From positions 28,540 through 92,539 of the forward strand of contig NZ_CP008954.1 in NCBI RefSeq assembly GCF_000732925.1: DNA of 64,000 bases. The letters are read 5' to 3'. The position numbers and the translations under genes were made by a program. This document shows positions 24,141 through 32,281 of this stretch, piece after piece. The stretch comes from Amycolatopsis japonica (GTDB taxonomy: Bacteria; Actinomycetota; Actinomycetes; Mycobacteriales; Pseudonocardiaceae). The notes beneath the pieces were generated by a model that did not search any database, was not told the origin of the DNA, and was given only the letters and a program-made list of their open reading frames with translations. Within the stretch, counting starts at the first letter, position 1; each line of letters starts with the position of its first letter.

Positions 24141-24560
24141 CTACGCGGCCCGGCGTTCGACCTTGTCGAGCTGTGCGTGGAGGCCAGCGTCCTTGTCGGC
24201 CAGGTAGGCAGAAAGCTTGTCGTAGTCGTCGGCCGGTAGCCAGCCTTGCCGCAGCCCGGCGGTCAGCATCGAGAACATCATGACCTGGTCCAGAATCTCC
24301 GGCGAGAATCGCGCCTGCATCAGCTCGCCGAACGCCTTCATGGTGCTCTCATCGCCAGCCTCGATCGCGAACAGCTGGTGCCGGAACAGGGCCAGGGCGA
24401 GCACGAACTCCCGATCCTGGTCGCCTTCGGCGGCGATGTGGTCCACGATCTTCAGCACTGGCCCCATGTCACCGGTCTCCCGGGCGGTCTTCACGGCCGC
24501 CTCCAGCGCATGACCTTGCCGGACTTCATAGACGTCGGGGAGTTCAAGCGGCTTGTCCAC
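24141..24560 (-). CDS. unknown helical protein
   Basis: 139 residues, mostly helical (AIEAGDESTMKAFGELMQARF, DKLSAYLADKDAGLHAQLDK). GTG at 24560, weak RBS. No family recognised. Confidence 0.7.
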   Translation of the reverse strand: MDKPLELPDVYEVRQGHALEAAVKTARETGDMGPVLKIVDHIAAEGDQDREFVLALALFRHQLFAIEAGDESTMKAFGELMQARFSPEILDQVMMFSMLTAGLRQGWLPADDYDKLSAYLADKDAGLHAQLDKVERRAA

Positions 24561-24670
24561 GGGGACCACTCTTTCGCAATCGGAGGTGCGGGGGCCAGCT
24601 GACGCCCTGATGTGCGGCGTCCTTGCCCCCGGATGGACTATCACCCGCTCCAACGTGCATTATCGAACGC

Positions 24671-24991
24671 GTGTTCGACGATGGCGAGTCTCCGGGATGG
24701 GTGCGCGGTGCCGTGCGCCCGAAGGAGCCGCCGGAGGACGTCGAGGTCGACATGTCCCAGGTGCTCCCGGCTCAACGCCTCCGCTGGGGCAAGGAAACCC
24801 CGATCTGGTGCCGGGCGTACGGCGTCGGCGGCGGCCGTGTCCGCGGGCTGCTCCAGGCGTGGGTCATGTCGTCCACCGGGGACTGGTGGGCACTGGTCGA
24901 CCTGACGCTCGTATCGAGCAACGGGAGGACGACGCTCCCCGTGCGGCAGCTGGTGCACAAGAACGCGGTCCGGCCAGCGGGTGAGGCGTAG
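24671..24991 (+). CDS. unknown small beta-rich protein
   Basis: About 106 residues with VLPAQRLRWGKETPIWCRAYG and LLQAWVMSSTGDWWALVDLTL, which look like a small beta barrel. The GTG at 24671 is a guess; the frame is open back to 24623. It faces away from the gene at 24560. Confidence 0.55.
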   Translation: MFDDGESPGWVRGAVRPKEPPEDVEVDMSQVLPAQRLRWGKETPIWCRAYGVGGGRVRGLLQAWVMSSTGDWWALVDLTLVSSNGRTTLPVRQLVHKNAVRPAGEA

Positions 24992-25049
24992 CGTCCGTTC
25001 CGGCCTGCCCGTGCGGACCAGCACTACGCACGGTCAGGCCGGCGACCGC

Positions 25050-25616
25050 TTACCGATGAAAGAGATCTCGCGGGCCTCTATTGATCTGGATCGCGATTTC
25101 GGCGACCTCAGCCGCTCCGGCGGCGTCGAACGGCGCGAACACACCCTTATCCCGCACGGAACCACCGATTCGGGCCCGATCGTGGATGTACAGGTACCAG
25201 CCGATATCGGCGGAGAGCGACACGGCGAGCTGGCCGTCCCCGTTGGTGCCCCAGGCCGGAGTGGTCTCGACGCGCGGCAGCAGAACCGACAGCTGCCCCT
25301 CCGGCTGCACGCCGTAGAGCTCGCGTTCCGCCAGCGTTCGCGCGACGTGGCCGAGGAGCGCTTCCGCGGCTGCCGCTGTTTTCGGCGCCTGCTTGCCCTG
25401 CCCGACGTGGATGGCGTCGACGCAGGCACCGGCCAGGTCGGTGACGTAGTCCCACGTGGCGGGGCTGATGCCGTGCTCGGCGCCGGTGTGCTGGAGGGCG
25501 GTGAGGAGCTTCGCGGCCTGGACAAGCTTGCTCGGGGCGTAGTAGCCCTGGCGGGACTTCGCGGCTTCGGTGACTCGTTTGACGGCGGCCGTCACCGAGG
25601 AGAGGTCTTCAGGCAT
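25050..25616 (-). CDS. unknown phage protein
   Basis: 188 residues. Helical N-terminal half and a beta-rich second half (GQLAVSLSADIGWYLYIHDRARIGG). ATG at 25616. It overlaps the upstream gene by 8 bases. First of the accessory genes running leftwards from 29 kb. Confidence 0.75.
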   Translation of the reverse strand: MPEDLSSVTAAVKRVTEAAKSRQGYYAPSKLVQAAKLLTALQHTGAEHGISPATWDYVTDLAGACVDAIHVGQGKQAPKTAAAAEALLGHVARTLAERELYGVQPEGQLSVLLPRVETTPAWGTNGDGQLAVSLSADIGWYLYIHDRARIGGSVRDKGVFAPFDAAGAAEVAEIAIQINRGPRDLFHR

Positions 25617-25875
25617 CGGGTTCCTTCCACGCGTTGCGGCAGGCAAGGCGTCGGCATCGGAGCCGCGGTTCGACGTCGCGGGCGGGGATGGCGCCGTTCT
25701 CGTCGAGCAGGGCGCCGGAGCAGACGGCGCTCATCGAGACCGCCCCGGTGCTCATGGGCTGGCCGGTTCGGAAGGGCTTGCCGACGTGGGCGAAGTGGTA
25801 CCGCTTCGTCGTGCGAACGTCGGGCCGGTCGTAGCTGGAGGCGTCGCGGGTGGCTGCCCATTGGCGGCTGGACAC
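25609..25875 (-). CDS. small Cys-containing protein
   Basis: 88 residues: a basic N-terminus with an aromatic stretch (TTKRYHFAHVGKPFRTGQP), then Cys at CSG and CRRLACR. Possibly zinc-binding. No family recognised. Confidence 0.65.
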   Translation of the reverse strand: MSSRQWAATRDASSYDRPDVRTTKRYHFAHVGKPFRTGQPMSTGAVSMSAVCSGALLDENGAIPARDVEPRLRCRRLACRNAWKEPDA

Positions 25876-25878
25876 GGC

Positions 25879-26313
25879 CTACTCCTCGTCGGGTAACCGG
25901 TGTCCGACCTGGCCCAGCTTGTTGAATGCTTCGTCGAAGGCGACCGCCACGTGGGTGGAACGAAGCACGGCGCTGTTGAGGTCTTCGGCGGCCGCGTGCG
26001 TGTGGGTGTTGGCGTCGCCTTCGGTGGCGTAGAGCGTGGGGTCTTCGTCCGTCATGCGCACGAGTCGACGGGCCAGGAGCTCCGCGGGCTGGGCCATGCG
26101 GCTGGAGATCAGTTTCAGCCGATAGGCCGCCTCCTGAATGTCCTGGACGTGCGGGAGGGCTCCGGCGCTGTCGTTGATCAGGGCGTGGTTGACGAACCGG
26201 AGCAGCTCGGCGGCGGTGTCGAGCGCGGAGGCGACGCGGTCCTTGCTGTAGTCCGGATGCGGCCAGTACTTGGCGATCAGTTCGTCCGCTACTGGGTGTT
26301 CGTGTTCGGGCAT
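25879..26313 (-). CDS. unknown helical protein
   Basis: 144 residues, acidic and helical. ATG at 26313 with GGAGG seven bases upstream. No family recognised. Confidence 0.73.
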   Translation of the reverse strand: MPEHEHPVADELIAKYWPHPDYSKDRVASALDTAAELLRFVNHALINDSAGALPHVQDIQEAAYRLKLISSRMAQPAELLARRLVRMTDEDPTLYATEGDANTHTHAAAEDLNSAVLRSTHVAVAFDEAFNKLGQVGHRLPDEE

Positions 26314-26331
26314 GGCGGGGTCCTCCGTGGG

Positions 26332-26796
26332 CTACGGCTGGTCGGGGGCGGAGATTCCGAGGGCCTTCTCGCCGGCCTCGATGATGGCGCGGCGGCGTGC
26401 GATGGCGGTGCGGGCGGCAGGGGTGGCGCCGCCGCTCATCTGCTCGGGCCGTTCCCAGAACATCACCTGCTCGGGCAACGTCTCGGGGTCCTCGGCCCAT
26501 GCGGGGCCGCCTACGACACCGGTGTGGACGAGGCGGCCGTCGATGGCGGCGTACGTCGCTTCGCCGTCGTAGAGCGGCAGGACGCCGGTCCAGGTGCCGC
26601 GCTGTTTCGCGATCTTCTCCAGCTGGCCGCCGATCTCGTCGAACTGCCGGGCGAGGGCCCGCACGGCTGCGGCGCGCTGCTCGGTGCTCATCTTCGACCA
26701 CTGCTCATCGTGCAGCTTCTCGCCGATCGCGAGGACGTCGGCGAGCGTGTCCTGCGCGTTCCGCTTCGGCTTGGTGTCGTCGTTGGGGCTGGTCAC
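26332..26796 (-). CDS. unknown protein
   Basis: 154 residues, charged and helical. GTG at 26796 has GGAGG upstream and overlaps the previous stop (GTGA). No family recognised. Confidence 0.73.
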   Translation of the reverse strand: MTSPNDDTKPKRNAQDTLADVLAIGEKLHDEQWSKMSTEQRAAAVRALARQFDEIGGQLEKIAKQRGTWTGVLPLYDGEATYAAIDGRLVHTGVVGGPAWAEDPETLPEQVMFWERPEQMSGGATPAARTAIARRRAIIEAGEKALGISAPDQP

Positions 26797-27179
26797 CGGG
26801 GCATCCTCCCAGAGCCGGAGGCCGTGCTCGTTTGGGCGAGCCGCACCCAGTCGCAGGCGGGAAGGTCGTGCTCGGCGGTGTCGGTGGAGATCTCGACGAC
26901 GCCTTCGGCCGCGGCTGGGGTGGCGTGCAGGACCCGCTCCCCCGTGCCGTAGCGCGGGCCTGATGCGGCTTCGAGGATGACTTCGCCGACCTTGACGTCG
27001 GTGGCGGGTACCCAGTGGCCGGGCATCCTGGCGGCGCGGAGCGTGAGCCTGCGGGCGAGGCTTGCCCGTCGACGTCGACGGGCGCGGGCGGTGCGCTGGT
27101 CGAGCCACGCGAGCAGGCGGGCGTACAGGCCCCGGTCCAGGACGGGATTGTGGCGGGGCCGGTCGAGCAATGTCGTCAC
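26793..27179 (-). CDS. unknown basic protein
   Basis: 128 residues. Strongly basic middle (RTARARRRRRASLARRLTLR) then a beta-rich end (VKVGEVILEAASGPRYGTGERVL). Coupled to both neighbours by 4-base overlaps. Nucleic-acid binding is possible. Confidence 0.72.
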   Translation of the reverse strand: MTTLLDRPRHNPVLDRGLYARLLAWLDQRTARARRRRRASLARRLTLRAARMPGHWVPATDVKVGEVILEAASGPRYGTGERVLHATPAAAEGVVEISTDTAEHDLPACDWVRLAQTSTASGSGRMPR

Positions 27180-27538
27180 GTCCGCGCCTCCACCCGCTTC
27201 TGGTGGTCGACCAACATGCGGCTGAGGGTCTGCTTGCTGACGCCGAGGTCGGCGGCCACGGGACCGAGGGAACCGCCCGCTTCAGCGACCCAGCCCTTCA
27301 CCATGACGGCGCGGGCGTTCGCGATCGCGATACGGGCGGCCTTCTCGACCTCCATGAGCGCGGCGAAGTCTTCGTGTTTCGGGTTGGCCGGGTCGAATGG
27401 GACCTGGTCGGTGAGCTTGAGCGCGCGGATGAGGGCGGCGGCGGTGCGGAGTTCAGGCTGCGTCGGCATGACGGCAGCTTCCACCATCTCCTCCAGCTCA
27501 TCAACACGCGGGTTGACATGGGGGGCGAAGGTGGTCAT
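27176..27538 (-). CDS. HTH protein
   Basis: 120 residues. C-terminal HTH SLGPVAADLGVSKQTLSRML (about 90-110) resembles transposase/regulator HTHs. ATG at 27538 overlaps the upstream stop (ATGA). Codons 6-13 of the gene contain an operator-like sequence (27500-27517). Confidence 0.75.
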   Translation of the reverse strand: MTTFAPHVNPRVDELEEMVEAAVMPTQPELRTAAALIRALKLTDQVPFDPANPKHEDFAALMEVEKAARIAIANARAVMVKGWVAEAGGSLGPVAADLGVSKQTLSRMLVDHQKRVEART

Positions 27539-28194
27539 CGTGCGACCGCCTGACGGGCGCGGCGGCGGCCGCCGAAGAACCGGCGAAGCTGGATGCCCCG
27601 GTGGTGCTGGTCTTCGCTGCGGGCGATGAGCTCGAGGAGGCATTCTCCGGCGGTGTGGACGTCTCCCGCGGCTGTGCCTTCGCGGAACGGGTCGACGTCG
27701 AGCGCGGCCGCGAGGTCGGCGAGGCTGTCGAGTCGGCCGGGCGCGGTGCCGAGGGTGCCGCTGGCGAAGCTGGCGAGGTCGAGCAGGCGCGGGTGCCACG
27801 GCTCGTTGGTGGTGACGTTGTCGTCCCAGTTCGGCCGGAGGTAGGGCGGGACGAGCTTGTACTGGAGGGCGAGGAGCCGGGCGACGCGGGCGACGTCGAC
27901 GGCGGCGAGGGTGTTGGCGTACAGGTGGGATTCGAGCCGGATGAGTTCGCGGTGGTTGAGGTCCTGGTCCTGGTCGCCGAGGCCGCGTTCGACGTAGCGG
28001 AGGGCGCGGAGCGCGTCGGGGTCGCCGAAGTCGGTGACGTACTGGACGTTGTGCTTGACGAGGAAGTCGCCGGAGTCGCCGGTGGCGAGGTTCCACCACG
28101 CGATTTCGACGGGGGCGTGGCCGAGGCGATTGAACTCGTCGCCGGAGGTTTTGACGTCGACCACGACGATGGCGCGGTCTCGGGCGGTGGGCAT
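27535..28194 (-). CDS. degenerate DEDDh exonuclease-like protein
   Basis: 219 residues. IVVVDVKTSGDEFNRLGHAPVEIAWWNL looks like the Exo I motif of DnaQ-type nucleases but with Lys where the second acid is expected. GDVHTAGECLLEL near residue 180 resembles ExoIII with its His kept. It may be inactive or altered. ATG at 28194; the stop overlaps the next gene. Confidence 0.65.
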   Translation of the reverse strand: MPTARDRAIVVVDVKTSGDEFNRLGHAPVEIAWWNLATGDSGDFLVKHNVQYVTDFGDPDALRALRYVERGLGDQDQDLNHRELIRLESHLYANTLAAVDVARVARLLALQYKLVPPYLRPNWDDNVTTNEPWHPRLLDLASFASGTLGTAPGRLDSLADLAAALDVDPFREGTAAGDVHTAGECLLELIARSEDQHHRGIQLRRFFGGRRRARQAVAR

Positions 28195-28317
28195 TGCGGG
28201 CCTCCTGGTGGGTGGCTGCGGGGCCTGCCGGCTGCGGCGGGCCGTGAAGTCGGTTGGGGATGGTGCACCCCGGTCCCGCCACGCAGGGGCGTGCAGGACC
28301 GGGGGTGTGCGAGCTGG

Positions 28318-28677
28318 TCAGCGCGGCTCGGCGAGTTCGTTGAGTCGGCGCTGGGCTGCGGCCTCGTGAAGGGTGATCGCGACGTACGCGTAGGTGTCGG
28401 CGGCGTTGTCGTGCATGTCCTGGTGGACGTGGCCGAGGGCGATCATGCGGCCGTCGTCGCCTCTGCCGGTCGGGGCGAAGAACGACAGGTACACGTCGAA
28501 GGTCCCCATCGAGAGGTACGTGTTCGTGTCGTCCTGGACGTAGAGAATGTCGTCGGCGTGCTCGTTCGCGTGGCGGGTGAAGCCGTGTGGCGTGAGCAGG
28601 GCGGTGAGTTCGGCATCGGTCTGCGCGCGCCTGGCGATCTGCCTGCGGATCTCGTCGATGCTCTGGTTCTTGCTCAT
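28318..28677 (-). CDS. unknown protein, paralog of the next gene upstream
   Basis: 119 residues. LTPHGFTRHANEHADDILYVQDDTNTYLSMGTFDVYLSFF resembles LAPIGFVDVPREDDNEVRYIDHPATKTYFSIGLTGVRLSYF of the gene at 28674-29036. ATG at 28677 overlaps that gene's stop. Confidence 0.75.
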   Translation of the reverse strand: MSKNQSIDEIRRQIARRAQTDAELTALLTPHGFTRHANEHADDILYVQDDTNTYLSMGTFDVYLSFFAPTGRGDDGRMIALGHVHQDMHDNAADTYAYVAITLHEAAAQRRLNELAEPR

Positions 28678-29036
28678 GCCACGTCCTGCTGGGCGTCGAG
28701 CGTCGTGAAGTAGGCGACGGCGAGGCGGGCGATGAGCACGATCCCGTCGACGTCGCGGTGCTGGGCGGGGGCTCCGACCGGTTCGTATCCGACGCGGATG
28801 GTGTGGCAGACGGTGCGCGGGCCGACCTTGGCGTCCGGACGGTCGAAGTAGCTGAGCCTGACGCCGGTGAGGCCGATGGAGAAGTAGGTCTTGGTGGCGG
28901 GGTGGTCGATGTAGCGCACTTCGTTGTCGTCTTCGCGGGGGACGTCGACGAACCCGATGGGGGCGAGTTCGGCGGCGATGCGGTCGGCGATCTTGTCGAG
29001 GTGGGCGAGTCTGGTGGGCACGCTGTTGGGGTGCAT
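28674..29036 (-). CDS. unknown protein, paralog of the 28318 product
   Basis: 120 residues, same fold as its neighbour. ATG at 29036 with GGGAG six bases upstream. Duplicated in tandem. No family recognised. Confidence 0.73.
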   Translation of the reverse strand: MHPNSVPTRLAHLDKIADRIAAELAPIGFVDVPREDDNEVRYIDHPATKTYFSIGLTGVRLSYFDRPDAKVGPRTVCHTIRVGYEPVGAPAQHRDVDGIVLIARLAVAYFTTLDAQQDVA

Positions 29037-29083
29037 GGGGTTTCTCCCGGTTCGGGGTGGCTGGCGGGCTCGGGCGCGGGTGG

Positions 29084-29446
29084 TCAGCGCGGCGGCAGCC
29101 CGAAGAGCTTGCGTTGTTCTTGGCAGTGGACGTACTGGATGGCGTCGCGGACGGCGTCGACGACGCTGCCGGGGCGGCGCCATCCGGCGGGGTTCGGGTT
29201 GGCCATGAAGCGGCGGAACAGGCGGCTCGCTTCGGCGGCGGCGGCCTCGTCAGCGAAGTGGACGCGGATGCCGTGACCGTGCTCGATGATGACGCGGATG
29301 CCGACGGTGTCGTTGCTGGCGATGCTGTCGGACCAGGGGGGCGTCTCGTACTTCCACCGCTTGCCGAGGAGTACGGGAATGATGGCGTCTCGGGCTTCGG
29401 CGAACGGTTCGTCGTGCAGGAATGCGACGGCTGTTTTGGCGCTCAA
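29084..29446 (-). CDS. unknown phage protein behind promoter module 1
   Basis: 120 residues; a helical domain after a short sheet. TTG at 29446 has GGAGG just upstream; an earlier ATG at 29479 lies at the predicted transcript start and is unlikely. Transcribed from the module at 29465-29524. Confidence 0.7.
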   Translation of the reverse strand: MSAKTAVAFLHDEPFAEARDAIIPVLLGKRWKYETPPWSDSIASNDTVGIRVIIEHGHGIRVHFADEAAAAEASRLFRRFMANPNPAGWRRPGSVVDAVRDAIQYVHCQEQRKLFGLPPR

Positions 29447-29464
29447 GGAATCCTCCGTGCAATT

Positions 29465-29524
29465 GCGTTGCTGACTCATAGAACGCTACTCGCATTGGCG
29501 AGCCGTGTCAACACGCACGTTGAC
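29465..29524 (-). promoter_or_regulatory. repeat promoter module 1
   Basis: GTCAACACGCACGTTGAC (29507-29524) supplies TTGACA as -35; 17 bp; TAGCGT (29483-29488); 7 bp; GTCAGCAACGC (29465-29475). Confidence 0.85.
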
Positions 29525-29583
29525 GACCGACTGAGGGGATTGCCGGGCGACGGCGCGCATGGGCCGCCGCCCGGCGAGTTCGA

Positions 29584-29826
29584 TCAGGTCCAGTCCCACC
29601 AGGACCGAACAGTCTTGGGAGTCGCCTCGTAGCACTCCTCGACGACGCCGTCGAAGTCCACCTTGGGGTCATCGAGCCGGGTCAGGATGGCGTTGACGAC
29701 CAGGTCCAGCAGGTCACTGTCCCTGTCGGTGAGCGTAAGTTCCTCGTCGACGAGATCCCGGCCGCCGTGGACGGCCTTCTCGATCCGCTTCCGCGTGAAG
29801 CGCCGAGTGTCCGCGCTGGCGGTCAC
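29584..29826 (-). CDS. small acidic protein
   Basis: 80 residues: basic start (TRRFTRKRIEKAVHGGRD), then an acidic stretch. GTG at 29826 overlaps the stop of the 59-residue upstream gene (GTGA). Second gene behind module 2. Confidence 0.7.
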   Translation of the reverse strand: MTASADTRRFTRKRIEKAVHGGRDLVDEELTLTDRDSDLLDLVVNAILTRLDDPKVDFDGVVEECYEATPKTVRSWWDWT

Positions 29827-30002
29827 CACTCGCTGCCGTTCGCGTGACGCTCGGCGCCTTCGATGCCGCGCTGGGTGACCTCGTGCTGGATCGCGGCGTC
29901 GACCCAGCGGCCGAACATCTTCGCGTCGGCCATGTCCCTGCGGATATTGGCGGATGCGGAGTCGGTCCGCTCGTCGCCCTCCTGGGCGCTACTGCCCTTC
30001 AT
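29823..30002 (-). CDS. 59-residue protein
   Basis: Short acidic-to-basic helical protein (GDERTDSASANIRRDMADAK, MFGRWVDAAIQHEVTQRGIE). ATG at 30002 with AAGGAGG immediately upstream, directly behind promoter module 2. Coupled to the next gene. Confidence 0.72.
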   Translation of the reverse strand: MKGSSAQEGDERTDSASANIRRDMADAKMFGRWVDAAIQHEVTQRGIEGAERHANGSEW

Positions 30003-30017
30003 GATGCCTCCTTGGTT

Positions 30018-30077
30018 GCGTTGCTGACACCAAGAACATTAGTCGCATTAGTGGCGGTTGTCAACACGCGTATTGAT
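30018..30077 (-). promoter_or_regulatory. repeat promoter module 2
   Basis: GTCAACACGCGTATTGAT (30060-30077) with -35 TTGACA; 17 bp; TAATGT (30036-30041); 7 bp; GTCAGCAACGC (30018-30028). The end of the WhiB gene overlaps the operator. Confidence 0.85.
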
Positions 30078-30416
30078 AGACAACGTGGCCGTCGGCGAGG
30101 CAGCTACGCGGCGCCTGCGGATCCGCTCCCGCTCCCCCGCCGTCACGCCGCCCCACGTTCCGTACCGCTCATCTGCGGCGACCGAGGACGCGAAGCACTC
30201 GACGCGAACCGCGCAGCCGAGGCAGACACGGCGGGCCTCGCGATGCGCGCGGGAGACGTCGCCCTGCTCGGGGAAGAACACGTCCGGGCCGGTTTCGGCG
30301 CACGCGGCGTCAAGGCGCCAGTCCTCGTCGACCAGGCGGGCGAGCGAGGGGGTGAGCGCGGCGAGCTCGGCGCGCAGGATCTCGTCGCGGCTCGGCGCGG
30401 CGGGCGGGCTGGTCAC
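30048..30416 (-). CDS. WhiB-family iron-sulfur regulator
   Basis: 122 residues. Cys39, Cys65, Cys68 and Cys74 (CLGCAVRVEC) hold the [4Fe-4S] cluster, followed by the TWGG turn (87-90) and a basic AT-hook-like tail (GERERIRRRR). The C-terminus (TLSINTRVDNRH) reads through the palindrome of module 2. GTG at 30416 with AAGGGGG six bases upstream. WhiB proteins bind the primary sigma factor; a phage copy often resets host transcription. Confidence 0.92.
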   Translation of the reverse strand: MTSPPAAPSRDEILRAELAALTPSLARLVDEDWRLDAACAETGPDVFFPEQGDVSRAHREARRVCLGCAVRVECFASSVAADERYGTWGGVTAGERERIRRRRVAASPTATLSINTRVDNRH

Positions 30417-30524
30417 GGTGTCCCCCTTGGACGGTCGGGTGTGCGGGGCGCGGTGGCGTCCGGATGGGATCAGGTGGGCCCGCCACCCCGAAGCAGCCCT
30501 GGAGCGTGACGTGCCTCCTTGTGC

Positions 30525-30554
30525 CCTACGATTCGGGCACGGGATGACGGTCAA
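30525..30554 (-). promoter_or_regulatory. likely WhiB promoter
   Basis: TTGACC (30549-30554), 18 bp, CGTAGG (30525-30530). It lies 110 bases before the start, so the leader is long. It is not a palindrome module. The 30417-30812 gap otherwise holds two hairpins (30604-30625 and 30632-30661) and no gene. Confidence 0.45.
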
Positions 30555-30631
30555 GGCCATCAGCTGGGTATCTAGCTGGGTCGAGATGAAGAGAAGTTCC
30601 GCACTGAGCTGTACCCCCAGCTCAGCGCACT

Positions 30632-30661
30632 CGGGCGGAGTCGGTGATACGGCTCCGCCCG
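30632..30661. terminator. hairpin between the WhiB leader and the upstream gene
   Basis: CGGGCGGAG and CTCCGCCCG with a 12-base loop; a weaker 7-bp hairpin precedes it at 30604-30625. Confidence 0.5.
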
Positions 30662-30775
30662 ATCCTTATCCAGGAGAATCGCGCGATCCCGGTCCTGCTT
30701 CCCCGCTGGCGGGTCTTCCGCGGCTGCGGGATGGAGGCCGGCGGCCGCGGCTGGGTGGCGTCCTCGGCGAAACAG

Positions 30776-30805
30776 GACCGGCCCCGCTGGCGGGCGGGGC
30801 CGGTC
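30776..30805 (-). terminator. terminator after the gene at 30813
   Basis: GACCGGCCCCGC-type stem, 12 bp with a 6-base loop, begins 8 bases after the stop codon on the minus strand. Confidence 0.65.
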
Positions 30806-30812
30806 GAGCGGG

Positions 30813-31313
30813 TCAGGGGCGCGTGTCGATGTTGACGATGTGCAGGTTGGCGGCGTCGCCGTAGTTGCCGTGCATGAACAGGCGGGACCAGCCCTTGGTG
30901 TCGACGGGGTCCGTGCCGATCAGGGCGTCGAGGTTGAGCGGCGTCTCGTCGTCCTCCTCGGGGTGGCCGAGGAACGCGGCGAGCTGCCACAACTTGACGT
31001 AGTCGCCGACGGCGTCGCCGTAGCTGTCGCAGGTGATCTCCACGCCGATCACCTCGTCGTAGGCGCAGCGGCGGGTTTTGCCTTCGCTGGTCACGGTGAT
31101 GTGGGTGACGCGCTCTTCTTCGGCCCAGGTGTAGCGCTTCGCCGTGTACTTGGGGGTGTTCGGGTGCTGGGTGGCGACGAATTCGTGCAGGTCGGCGAGG
31201 TCCCAGGCGGGCACGTAGAGCGTGTTGCCCTTGGGGCCGAAGTCGCCGGTGACCTTCCAGAGGTCGGAGTACTGGTTGGGGTCGACGTCGCGTTTGCTGA
31301 TCTCGGCGTACAT
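30813..31313 (-). CDS. unknown protein, paralog of the 31412 product
   Basis: 166 residues. DLWKVTGDFGPKGNTLYVPAWD resembles MWHVTGDLGDGSFETYISHD of the gene upstream. ATG at 31313 with AAGGA. Likely the last gene of the module 3 unit. No family recognised. Confidence 0.72.
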   Translation of the reverse strand: MYAEISKRDVDPNQYSDLWKVTGDFGPKGNTLYVPAWDLADLHEFVATQHPNTPKYTAKRYTWAEEERVTHITVTSEGKTRRCAYDEVIGVEITCDSYGDAVGDYVKLWQLAAFLGHPEEDDETPLNLDALIGTDPVDTKGWSRLFMHGNYGDAANLHIVNIDTRP

Positions 31314-31320
31314 GGCGGGG

Positions 31321-31401
31321 TCCTTCCGGGGCCTGCTGGCCCGCTGGCGGGTCTTCGTGGGGTATCCGGGGTGAACGCGCGGCCCCGCGCTCAGCGGGGC
31401 C
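31321..31401 (-). repeat. intercistronic element: repeat plus GC hairpin
   Basis: 31321-31357 carries the shared CCCGCTGGCGGGTCTTC segment seen also at 31962-31997 and 34534-34569; 31381-31401 is a GGCCCCGC/GCGGGGCC hairpin after the upstream stop. The conserved part ends in the AAGGA ribosome site of the gene at 31313. Confidence 0.6.
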
Positions 31402-31411
31402 ACACGGCGAT

Positions 31412-31954
31412 TCAGCGCTTGATGCGCACGATGCGGACGGTGGCGCGCGGGTCGAGGTCGAGCGCCTGGAACAGGGAGCCCCACGGCTGGCCGTTGTCGA
31501 GGCTGAGGCCGGTGAGTTCGGCGAGGTTGATGAACGGCATCCCGTTGCTGGTGCGGCCGGTCAGGGCGGCGAGCCTCCACGCGGGAACGGCCTCGATGCG
31601 CTCGGTGTCGTTGACGATGTAGGTGACGGTGAGTTCGTCGCGCCACTTGATCACGTCGGCTTCGGCGCCGAGTTCGGTGCCGCTGATGACGAGGACTTCG
31701 CCGATGGACTGCTCTTCGCGGGCGGTGAGTTGCCGGGCGATGGCGACGGTTGCCTTGGGGTGGTTGAAGAGAATCGCGTCGTAGACGTTGTGCGAGTAGT
31801 CGTGCGAGATGTACGTCTCGAAGCTCCCGTCTCCGAGGTCGCCGGTGACGTGCCACATCGGCGCCATCTGGGTTTCGTCGGTGCGGTAGACGATGGTGAG
31901 CGTGAGTTTGCACGTGGGCCGGGTGATGGTGTTGGTGCGCAGTTCGGTAGCCAC
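31412..31954 (-). CDS. unknown protein, paralog of the 30813 product
   Basis: 180 residues, beta-rich start (TCKLTLTIVYRTDE). GTG at 31954; the shared intercistronic element precedes it. No family recognised. Confidence 0.72.
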   Translation of the reverse strand: MATELRTNTITRPTCKLTLTIVYRTDETQMAPMWHVTGDLGDGSFETYISHDYSHNVYDAILFNHPKATVAIARQLTAREEQSIGEVLVISGTELGAEADVIKWRDELTVTYIVNDTERIEAVPAWRLAALTGRTSNGMPFINLAELTGLSLDNGQPWGSLFQALDLDPRATVRIVRIKR

Positions 31955-31961
31955 GGTGTGG

Positions 31962-31997
31962 TCCTTCCGGTTCTGGTTGGCCGCTGGCGCGTCTTCG
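31962..31997 (-). repeat. intercistronic repeat, second copy
   Basis: TTGGCCGCTGGCGCGTCTTC core matching 31321-31357, ending in the AAGGA ribosome site of the gene at 31954. Confidence 0.55.
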
Positions 31998-32047
31998 CTG
32001 CCGGGCGGGGTGGTCGGTGTCGGCCTGCCGGCTGGCGGCGGCTGTGG

Positions 32048-32087
32048 CCGGGCAGGGGCGCCGGGGGATGGCGGCGCCCCTGCCCGG
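32048..32087 (-). terminator. 15-bp hairpin after the gene at 32090
   Basis: CCGGGCAGGGGCGCC and its complement around a 10-base loop, directly after the stop. A terminator or a pausing/processing element inside a longer unit. Confidence 0.6.
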
Positions 32088-32089
32088 GG

Positions 32090-32281
32090 TCATCCGGCGT
32101 TGGCGGCCGGTTCGGGCTGCTCGGCCGACAGGGTGTCGACGAGCTGCGCGGTCAGGTGGTCGACGAGGGCACTCGGCCATGCGTGGCGCCATGCCTGCGG
32201 GCCCTTGAGGGTGCGGCCTTCGCGGTAGCCGTAGCTGCGGAGTCCGGTGTCGATGGCGTCGCGGATCTGGTCGGGGTTCAC
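32090..32281 (-). CDS. 63-residue protein
   Basis: Small helical protein with PQAWRHAWPSALVDHLTAQL. GTG at 32281 with AAGGG and a GTGA overlap with the upstream gene. Confidence 0.65.
   Translation of the reverse strand: MNPDQIRDAIDTGLRSYGYREGRTLKGPQAWRHAWPSALVDHLTAQLVDTLSAEQPEPAANAG

Noticed and set aside
29447..29479. N-terminal extension of the 29084 gene, and similar MSAT-type starts at other modules
   Set aside because: These ATG/GTG codons are formed by the transcript-start motif itself; clear GGAGG sites point to later starts.
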